Both the position numbers and the translations under genes were made by a program. A DNA stretch of 18,371 nt from Steroidobacteraceae bacterium (lineage in GTDB: Bacteria > Pseudomonadota > Gammaproteobacteria > Steroidobacterales > Steroidobacteraceae), in NCBI GenBank assembly GCA_025927665.1, contig JAICKZ010000019.1:1-18371 (forward strand). The letters run 5' to 3'. Below, one piece after another: positions 13,473-18,371 of this stretch. The notes under the pieces are model-generated. The model was not told the origin of the DNA and made no database searches. It saw only the letters and a list, made by a program, of their open reading frames with translations. Each line of letters starts with the position of its first letter. Within the stretch, counting starts at the first letter, position 1.

Positions 13473-13691
13473 CTATTCGCTAGAATGATTTTCTGACGAG
13501 GATACCTTGGCGTGAAAGGACACGAGGTGTTTTAATTCTTTTGGACAGGCGGTAAAAGATTTCTGTTGAAGTAGTCTTTGACCTTCTATGAAGTGCGGCG
13601 CGAAACCCGCCTGTTTCAACTCAAGCCGATCGATAATTGTTTTGAGTTGCACTTTAATAAATACCATATTGCATTTCAATTGCTTCATCAT
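13473..13691 (-). CDS. Possible small protein, doubtful
   Basis: A 72-residue minus-strand frame, MMKQLKCNMVFIKVQLKTII... followed by QAGFAPHFIEGQRLLQQKSF and CPKELKHLVSFHAK. The central part looks more protein-like than expected by chance, and I have a vague memory of similar short predicted proteins, but I cannot name a family. No ribosome binding site is clear, and the frame covers an intergenic stretch rich in inverted repeats, so it may be a shadow of a repeated or structured element rather than a gene. Confidence 0.25.
   Translation of the reverse strand: MMKQLKCNMVFIKVQLKTIIDRLELKQAGFAPHFIEGQRLLQQKSFTACPKELKHLVSFHAKVSSSENHSSE
13545..13648. repeat. Cluster of inverted repeats upstream of the nuo operon
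   Basis: ACAGGCGG (13545-13552) matches inverted CCGCCTGT (13607-13614). GTTGAA (13565-13570) matches TTCAAC (13615-13620). AACTCAA (13618-13624) matches TTGAGTT (13642-13648). Some pairings overlap, so only alternative folds are possible. This could be a structured RNA, a dispersed repeat or part of the small minus-strand frame that covers it. Confidence 0.4.
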
Positions 13692-13708
13692 TTATGGGTA
13701 TTGATCGC

Positions 13709-13735
13709 AAGCAGCTAAACTCTTTGGCTGCTTTT
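13709..13735 (+). terminator. Probable intrinsic terminator before nuoA
   Basis: AAGCAGC (13709-13715) pairs with GCTGCTT (13727-13733) over an 11-base loop, with T residues following (TTTT to 13735). A short but reasonable intrinsic terminator, ending transcription that comes from the lectin lipoprotein gene and separating it from nuo. Confidence 0.55.
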
Positions 13736-13747
13736 CAGTTAGGGTAT

Positions 13748-13775
13748 ATGACTTAAGCGTCATGTCCTGTACAAT
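13748..13775 (+). promoter_or_regulatory. Putative nuo promoter with overlapping palindrome
   Basis: A -10-like TACAAT at 13770-13775 lies 16 bases after ATGACT (13748-13753; four of six -35 consensus bases), and 31 bases before the nuoA ATG. The -35 overlaps a dyad ATGAC-TTAAGC-GTCAT (13748-13763), which could bind a regulator. It lies just after the terminator hairpin. Assigned by inspection only. Confidence 0.4.
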
Positions 13776-13806
13776 CGCAATGTTTTTGTGGGCTTAACTT
13801 TCTCCG

Positions 13807-14163
13807 ATGCTGCAAAACTATCTACCAACATTAATTTTTCTAGTCGTGGCAACTGGCTTGTCCTGTTTGCTGATGGCGTTAGGCTTTTTATTTGGGCCAC
13901 GTAAACCCAATGCTGAAAAGCTTTCCGCATACGAGTGCGGATTTGAAGCCTTTGAAGACTCGCGTATCAAGTTTGATGTGCGTTACTACTTGGTAGCCAT
14001 TCTGTTTATTGTGTTCGATCTGGAAATTGCTTTCTTGTTTCCCTGGGCAGTGGCTCTCAAGCATATCGGTGTGGTGGGTATTGCTGCCATGGGCTTGTTC
14101 TTGTTCATTCTGATCGTCGGATTTATTTACGAGTGGAAGAAAGGAGCATTGGAATGGGATTAG
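13807..14163 (+). CDS. nuoA: NADH-quinone oxidoreductase subunit A
   Basis: A 118-residue membrane subunit of respiratory complex I, which transfers electrons from NADH to quinone while pumping protons. Three membrane helices are seen (residues ~7-29, ~60-82, ~87-109). Family signatures are SAYECGFEAFEDSRIKFDVR in the loop and FDLEIAFLFPWA in helix 2. No clear Shine-Dalgarno is visible. It is the first gene of nuoABCDEF; its end overlaps nuoB by 10 bases, so the two are cotranslated. Confidence 0.95.
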   Translation: MLQNYLPTLIFLVVATGLSCLLMALGFLFGPRKPNAEKLSAYECGFEAFEDSRIKFDVRYYLVAILFIVFDLEIAFLFPWAVALKHIGVVGIAAMGLFLFILIVGFIYEWKKGALEWD

Positions 14164-14720
14164 TAGCCACACAGGGAGCTAAACCCGCGACACCGGTAGG
14201 GCCAGCCAATCCCGTTATTGATAATGAAGCTGCATTGGCCGAAACCTTCGCGCAACGTGGCTTTCTCACTACCAGCGTCGACAATCTTGTCAATTGGGCG
14301 CGTACCGGTTCAATGTGGCCAATGACTTTTGGTCTGGCTTGTTGTGCAGTAGAAATGATGCATGCTGGCGCCTCTCGTTATGATCTTGATCGCTTTGGTA
14401 TTGTGTTTCGCCCCAGCCCAAGGCAATCCGATGTGATGATTGTCGCGGGTACCCTTGTTAACAAGATGGCGCCCGCTTTGCGCAAGGTGTATGACCAAAT
14501 GCCGGAACCACGTTGGGTGATATCCATGGGTTCGTGCGCCAATGGCGGTGGTTATTACCATTACTCTTATGCAGTTGTGCGCGGTTGTGATCGTGTGGTT
14601 CCTGTGGACGTGTATGTTCCAGGATGTCCACCCACGGCCGAAGCGTTGCTGTACGGCATTCTGCAATTGCAGAACAAGATACGTCGTACCAACACCATTG
14701 CGAGAATAAAAAAGAAATAA
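14154..14720 (+). CDS. nuoB: NADH-quinone oxidoreductase subunit B
   Basis: A 188-residue subunit of the peripheral arm of complex I, carrying the N2 [4Fe-4S] cluster that hands electrons to quinone. The four ligand cysteines are present: the tandem Cys63-Cys64 (FGLACCAVEMM), Cys128 (GSCANGGGYYHYSY) and Cys158 (VPGCPPTAEAL). The ATG at 14154 has a strong ribosome binding site (AAGGAG at 14141-14146) inside nuoA; a GTG at 14133 in the same frame is rejected because it lacks one. The short Lys-rich end (RIKKK) is normal variation. nuoC follows after two bases. Confidence 0.96.
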   Translation: MGLVATQGAKPATPVGPANPVIDNEAALAETFAQRGFLTTSVDNLVNWARTGSMWPMTFGLACCAVEMMHAGASRYDLDRFGIVFRPSPRQSDVMIVAGTLVNKMAPALRKVYDQMPEPRWVISMGSCANGGGYYHYSYAVVRGCDRVVPVDVYVPGCPPTAEALLYGILQLQNKIRRTNTIARIKKK

Positions 14721-14722
14721 TC

Positions 14723-15430
14723 ATGTCAGCACGATTAGAAGCATTGGCCAGCCGTGTGATTGCTCAGTTTGGTGAGCGAGTAAAACCCGTTGCCTCCACC
14801 TGCGGTGAATTAACTTATGAATTGGCCGCTGCCGATTTGTTATCCATCGCAAAGACTTTACGTGACGATCCGCAATTCAAGTTTGATCAATTGGTGGATC
14901 TGACTGGTGTGGATTTACTCAAGTATGGTCAAGATCAATGGGTGACGAAACAATCCACTCGTACTGGTTTTAGTCGTGGCGTAATTCGTCGTAATCAGAA
15001 TGATCAAGATCCTTCTTGGCGTTTCGTTGTTATCTATCACCTGCTTTCCACTGTTAATAATGTGCGTTTGCGCTTACGTGTGTGCAGTGAACGCGGACAG
15101 ATTGGTCAAGGTCTTCCACAGATTGATTCCGTCGTTTCCGTGTGGGCATCTGCCAACTGGTTTGAACGCGAAGCGTTCGATCTGTTCGGCATCATGTTCA
15201 AAGGACATCCTGATTTGCGCCGTATTCTCACCGATTATGGATTTATCGGTCACCCGTTCCGTAAAGACTTCCCCTTGATTGGCAATGTGGAAGTGCGTTA
15301 TGACGAAACACAGAAGCGTGTTATTTATCAACCCGTATCGATTGAACCGCGCGAGCTAGTACCACGCGTAATTCGCGATGACAATCGTTATGATGCAGCG
15401 CTAACTTCGGGCAAAGTTAATCATGGCTGA
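14723..15430 (+). CDS. nuoC: NADH-quinone oxidoreductase subunit C
   Basis: A 235-residue peripheral-arm subunit (30-kDa family). The signature ERE-x-x-DLFGI-M-FKGHPDLRRIL then TDYGF, GHPFRKDFPL is complete (residues ~150-190). The frame is open upstream to 14624, inside nuoB, but the ATG at 14723, two bases after the nuoB stop, gives the usual start MSARLEALASRV. It is not fused to nuoD, unlike in enterics, and this helps place the organism. Its last 8 bases overlap the nuoD start, so the two are cotranslated. Confidence 0.95.
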   Translation: MSARLEALASRVIAQFGERVKPVASTCGELTYELAAADLLSIAKTLRDDPQFKFDQLVDLTGVDLLKYGQDQWVTKQSTRTGFSRGVIRRNQNDQDPSWRFVVIYHLLSTVNNVRLRLRVCSERGQIGQGLPQIDSVVSVWASANWFEREAFDLFGIMFKGHPDLRRILTDYGFIGHPFRKDFPLIGNVEVRYDETQKRVIYQPVSIEPRELVPRVIRDDNRYDAALTSGKVNHG

Positions 15431-16676
15431 TATTCATAATTTCACATTGAACTTCGGACCTCAGCATCCTGCTGCACATGGTGTATTGCGTCTGGTGTTG
15501 GAGATGGATGGCGAAGTGATTCAAAAAGCCGATCCACATATTGGCTTATTGCATCGCGGTACCGAAAAACTCGCCGAGTCCAAACCTTTCAATCAATCCA
15601 TTGGTTATATGGATCGACTCGATTATGTATCGATGATGTGTAACGAGCATGCCTATGTGATGGCAATTGAAAATCTCCTGGGTGTGAAAGCACCTATTCG
15701 TGCGCAATATATCCGTGTGATGTTCGATGAGATCACGCGCATTCTCAATCACTTGATGTGGTTGGGTGCTCATGCTCTTGATATCGGCGCGATGACAGTA
15801 TTTTTATATGCTTTCCGTGAGCGCGAAGACTTGATGGATTGTTACGAAGCCGTGTCTGGCACGCGTATGCATGCGACCTACTACCGACCCGGTGGCGTTT
15901 ATCGTGATTTACCTGACTCCATGCCTAAGTACCAGGCATCGAGATGGCGTAATCAAAAGAATGTCGATAAGTTGAATGAAAGCCGCAGCGGCAGCTTGCT
16001 CGATTTCATCGCTGATTTCACCAATCGCTTTCCAGCGTGTGTGGATGAATATGAAACCTTGTTAACTGATAATCGTATCTGGAAACAACGTACAGTCAAC
16101 ATTGGTGTGGTGACACCCGAGCGCGCATTGCAACTGGGTTTTTCTGGGCCGATGTTGCGTGGCTCTGGCATTGAATGGGATTTGCGCAAGAAGCAACCTT
16201 ATGAAGTTTATGAGCAAATGGATTTTGATATTCCCGTTGGTATGAATGGCGATTGCTATGATCGTTACTTGGTGCGTATTGAAGAATTGCGTCAATCCAA
16301 TCGCATCATCAAACAATGTGTGGATTGGTTGCGAAAGAATCCGGGTCCGGTCATGCTTGATGATTACAAGATTACACCACCATCACGCGAACAAATGAAA
16401 GCTGAGATGGAATCATTGATTCATCACTTCAAACTCTTTACTGAAGGTTATTGCGTACCCGAAGGTGAAACTTACGCAGCGGTGGAAGCGCCGAAAGGTG
16501 AGTTCGGTGTTTATCTATTATCAGATGGTGCCAATAAACCTTATCGCGTGAAGTGTCGTGCACCGGGCTTTGTCCATTTGTCAGCGCTTGAAGAAATGGT
16601 AAAGGGTCATATGCTTGCTGACGTGGTTGCCGTGATTGGTACGCAAGACATCGTTTTTGGTGAGGTGGATCGGTGA
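15423..16676 (+). CDS. nuoD: NADH-quinone oxidoreductase subunit D
   Basis: A 417-residue peripheral-arm subunit (49-kDa family) that forms the quinone-binding pocket together with NuoB. Signatures: FGPQHPAAHGVLR (residues 11-23, including the His of the quinone site) and PHIGLLHRGTEKLAE (38-52). The later motifs GSGIEWDLRKKQPYE, DCYDRYLVRI and ADVVAVIGTQDIVFGEVDR complete the C-terminus. Length and motifs are those of a whole, functional protein. The TGA overlaps the nuoE GTG start (GTGA). Confidence 0.96.
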   Translation: MADIHNFTLNFGPQHPAAHGVLRLVLEMDGEVIQKADPHIGLLHRGTEKLAESKPFNQSIGYMDRLDYVSMMCNEHAYVMAIENLLGVKAPIRAQYIRVMFDEITRILNHLMWLGAHALDIGAMTVFLYAFREREDLMDCYEAVSGTRMHATYYRPGGVYRDLPDSMPKYQASRWRNQKNVDKLNESRSGSLLDFIADFTNRFPACVDEYETLLTDNRIWKQRTVNIGVVTPERALQLGFSGPMLRGSGIEWDLRKKQPYEVYEQMDFDIPVGMNGDCYDRYLVRIEELRQSNRIIKQCVDWLRKNPGPVMLDDYKITPPSREQMKAEMESLIHHFKLFTEGYCVPEGETYAAVEAPKGEFGVYLLSDGANKPYRVKCRAPGFVHLSALEEMVKGHMLADVVAVIGTQDIVFGEVDR

Positions 16677-17194
16677 GCAGCATGGATCACGACGCAACAC
16701 AGCCTATGTCCATAGGTGGCTTGTCTGAACATCTCAAACAAGAGATTGATCATTGGCTGACGAAGTTTCCGCCGGATCGCAAACGTTCGGCAGTGTTGGC
16801 CGCGTTGCGAGCTGCACAACACGAGAATCATGGCTATTTGACGCGTGAGCAGATGGATGCCATTGCTGCTTATCTGCAACTACCGCCGATTCAAGTTTAC
16901 GAAGTCGCGACGTTCTATTCGATGTTCGAGACCAAACCTGCCGGTCGCTATCACGTTTCTGTTTGTACCAATATTTGTTGCATGCTGCGTGGCGGTGAAG
17001 AATTGTTGAAACAGGTTGAACGTCATCTTGGTGTCAAGGTGGGGAACAGCACGCCGGACGGCCGTTTCTTCTTGAAGCAGGAAGAAGAATGTTTGGCGGC
17101 ATGCACTGGTGCGCCGATGATGATGGTGGATCATGTGTTCTATGAGAATCTCACGCCTGAAAAGGCCAAAGATATTTTGAATGGTTTTAAGTGA
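16673..17194 (+). CDS. nuoE: NADH-quinone oxidoreductase subunit E
   Basis: A 173-residue subunit of the NADH-oxidising module (24-kDa family, thioredoxin-like fold) with one [2Fe-2S] cluster (N1a). The ligands are Cys98 and Cys103 (CTNICC) and Cys140 and Cys144 (ECLAACTGAP). The N-terminal helical bundle shows AQHENHGYLTREQMDAIA and YEVATFYSMF. The start is a GTG at 16673 with a GAGGTGG site upstream at proper spacing; an ATG at 16682 is too far from it. It overlaps nuoD by 4 bases and nuoF by one base (TGATG). Confidence 0.93.
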   Translation: MSSMDHDATQPMSIGGLSEHLKQEIDHWLTKFPPDRKRSAVLAALRAAQHENHGYLTREQMDAIAAYLQLPPIQVYEVATFYSMFETKPAGRYHVSVCTNICCMLRGGEELLKQVERHLGVKVGNSTPDGRFFLKQEEECLAACTGAPMMMVDHVFYENLTPEKAKDILNGFK

Positions 17195-18057
17195 TGAGCA
17201 AGCTTGAGCAAAAAAACTTGGTGTGCTTTGAACCGTTGCAATATGAACGGTCATGGGAGCTTGCTACTTATCGAAAAATTGGTGGTTATCAAGCGTGGGA
17301 AAAAATTCTGCGTGGTGAGATGACCAAGGAACAAGTTATTGATGAAGTGAAAGCCTCTGGCTTGCGTGGTCGCGGTGGTGCGGGTTTTCCAACAGGCGTG
17401 AAGTGGGGCTTTATGCCACGCAATGCACCGGGACAAAAATATGTCGTCTGCAATTCCGATGAAAGCGAACCAGGAACTTGCCATGATCGCGACATTCTAC
17501 GTTTCAATCCACATGCATTGATTGAAGGTATGGCCATTGGTGGTTACGCCATGGGCGCCAGTGTGGGCTACAACTATATTCGCGGTGAGTTTCTCGGTGA
17601 ACCAGTACCGCGCTTTGAAGCGGCATTGAAGGAAGCCTATGATGCTGGTTTGCTTGGCAAGAATATTCAAGGTTCAGGAATTGATTTTGATTTGCACACT
17701 TACATAGGTGCCGGCGCATACATATGTGGTGAAGAAACGGCCTTGCTCGAATCACTTGAAGGCAAGCAAGGTCGACCGCGTTTTAAGCCACCATTCCCAG
17801 CTAATTTTGGTTTGTATGGCAAGCCAACAACAATCAATAACACTCAGAGTTACGCTTCAGTACCTACGATCTTGCGTAAAGGTGCGAAATGGTTTGCGGA
17901 TCTTTTTGTATTGGCGCGGCAGCGATTGGCCAAGGCCGGGATTGATCACATCTACGGCGGCGGACAGTGTACGTTCAGCGACTCAAGCCGGTTTTTTTCT
18001 TATCGGCGTGACGGCACAACCGGTCGGATGGCGGCGTTGATCTGGCTAACTGATTAG
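17194..18057 (+). CDS. nuoF: Truncated NADH-quinone oxidoreductase subunit F, fused to PgeF tail
   Basis: Residues 1-236 are NuoF (51-kDa family), the subunit that binds FMN and NADH: SGLRGRGGAGFPTGVKWG (~55-72, FMN/NADH), CNSDESEPGT (~86-95), AGAYICGEETALLESLEG (~173-190) and TTINNTQSYASVPTI. NuoF is normally about 430 residues. From about residue 237 the sequence becomes FVLARQRLAKAGIDHIYGGG, then CTFSD, FFSYRRD, TGRMAALIWL, the end of a PgeF/YfiH laccase-domain protein. The SLBB-like part and the N3 [4Fe-4S] ligand motif (ESCGxCxPCR) are missing, so the product could not work as NuoF. Frame is kept across the join. The ATG at 17194 is chosen over the GTG at 17191. Confidence 0.9.
   Translation: MSKLEQKNLVCFEPLQYERSWELATYRKIGGYQAWEKILRGEMTKEQVIDEVKASGLRGRGGAGFPTGVKWGFMPRNAPGQKYVVCNSDESEPGTCHDRDILRFNPHALIEGMAIGGYAMGASVGYNYIRGEFLGEPVPRFEAALKEAYDAGLLGKNIQGSGIDFDLHTYIGAGAYICGEETALLESLEGKQGRPRFKPPFPANFGLYGKPTTINNTQSYASVPTILRKGAKWFADLFVLARQRLAKAGIDHIYGGGQCTFSDSSRFFSYRRDGTTGRMAALIWLTD
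17898..18057 (+). pseudogene. pgeF: 3' end of pgeF (YfiH, laccase-domain peptidoglycan-editing protein), 5'-truncated
   Basis: The last ~50 codons of the chimeric frame. They carry ARQRL, [IV]-x-x-IYGGG-x-CTFSD, RFFSYRRDG and TGRMAALIWL, the well-known C-terminal signature of the PgeF/YfiH laccase-domain family, which hydrolyses misplaced amino acids from peptidoglycan precursors. The N-terminal ~190 residues are absent. The sequence looks GC-richer and uses CGG and GCC codons more than the nuo genes. The join with nuoF lies within the bases coding the shared residues Ala-Asp-Leu (about 17896-17905). Confidence 0.8.
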
Positions 18058-18163
18058 ATCCGATTTTCGAGCCCACAGCCATTGATCGCGAAACGGATTG
18101 CGTGGAACTTCGGGGAAACCTGGGAAATCTCGACGGTTTTCCTCAAACAGTACCCTTGAATGC

Positions 18164-18192
18164 CTGAATTCGCGTTCCGCAACGCGTATAAT
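18164..18192 (+). promoter_or_regulatory. Possible promoter upstream of ZIP transporter gene
   Basis: A perfect -10 TATAAT at 18187-18192 sits 17 bases after CTGAAT (18164-18169; three of six -35 bases), and 24 bases before the ATG at 18217. The 159 bases between the pgeF tail and this gene carry no gene I trust; a start-less minus-strand frame there is discussed under findings. Confidence 0.35.
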
Positions 18193-18216
18193 CGCGCATT
18201 TTCCATATAATCCCCG

Positions 18217-18371
18217 ATGTCCGTTCTAGCCTGGATTATTGCTACCAGCCTGTTTGGCGCTATATTAAGCGTCCTGTTTGCCGCGGTGCTGACGCTGAAC
18301 ACGCGCCCCGCATGGGTGCAGATGCTGGTCTCTTATGCCATTGGCGCGTTGCTGGGGGCAGCGTTTCTCAA
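18217..18371 (+). CDS. ZIP-family metal transporter, 3' end outside window
   Basis: The first 51 residues of a membrane protein: MSVLAWIIATSLFGAILSVL, FAAVLTLNTRPAWVQMLVS, YAIGALLGAAFL. Two hydrophobic helices with the spacing and the [LM]-V-S-[FY]-A-[VI]-GALLG-A-A-F-L block typical of bacterial ZIP (zinc/iron permease-like) transporters, which import zinc or other divalent metals. The rest lies beyond the window. It belongs to the DNA to the right of the nuoF/pgeF join, so it may come from another genomic location or another organism. Confidence 0.75.
   Translation, partial: MSVLAWIIATSLFGAILSVLFAAVLTLNTRPAWVQMLVSYAIGALLGAAFL

Noticed and set aside
14624..14722. Longer nuoC start inside nuoB
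   Set aside because: The upstream extension overlaps the end of nuoB by about 100 bases and does not resemble NuoC; the ATG at 14723 gives the normal N-terminus.

Overview
The window looks like a chromosomal stretch from a gammaproteobacterium of moderate GC. The backbone order tpiA - secG - tRNA-Leu(GAG) - nuoA-B-C-D-E-F, with nuoC and nuoD as separate genes, is the arrangement I associate with Xanthomonadales and Legionellales-type gammaproteobacteria; enterics and pseudomonads fuse nuoC and nuoD. A serine-rich, lectin-bearing lipoprotein and a secreted GH39-like glycosidase suggest polysaccharide use. The genus is not determinable from sequence alone.

Left part (1-5275): an accessory island full of small and broken genes. 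It holds two tandem zinc-ribbon membrane proteins, a lipoprotein, several small proteins that resemble immunity genes of polymorphic toxins (DUF6869-like proteins and others), and a decayed RHS-repeat fragment with three frameshifts. It ends in a leftward tyrosine recombinase with an unusual C-terminal extension. Immediately right of the integrase start lies a 47-base 3' fragment of a tRNA-Thr(CGT) gene, which reads as an attachment site closing the island.

Middle part (5276-9473): a frameshifted SieB-like membrane-protein remnant, a leftward GH39-like secreted glycosidase, unassigned small genes, an SMI1/KNR4 immunity-type gene, and two short genes each cut by a single in-frame stop codon. 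This stretch is also accessory and decaying.

Right part (9474-18371): conserved backbone. Triose-phosphate isomerase, the SecG translocon subunit and tRNA-Leu are followed by a roughly 3 kb insertion carrying a 756-residue lipoprotein: Ser linker, Ig-like domain, two lectin-like domains and a chitobiase-type domain between them. The NADH dehydrogenase operon then begins and is tightly packed, with overlapping or nearly touching genes. NuoF is not complete. After residue about 236 it runs in frame into the last ~50 residues of a PgeF/YfiH (laccase-domain) protein, followed by the start of a ZIP-family metal transporter. This is either a genome rearrangement or, more likely, a chimeric assembly join at the contig end, and it is the most important thing to verify in this window.
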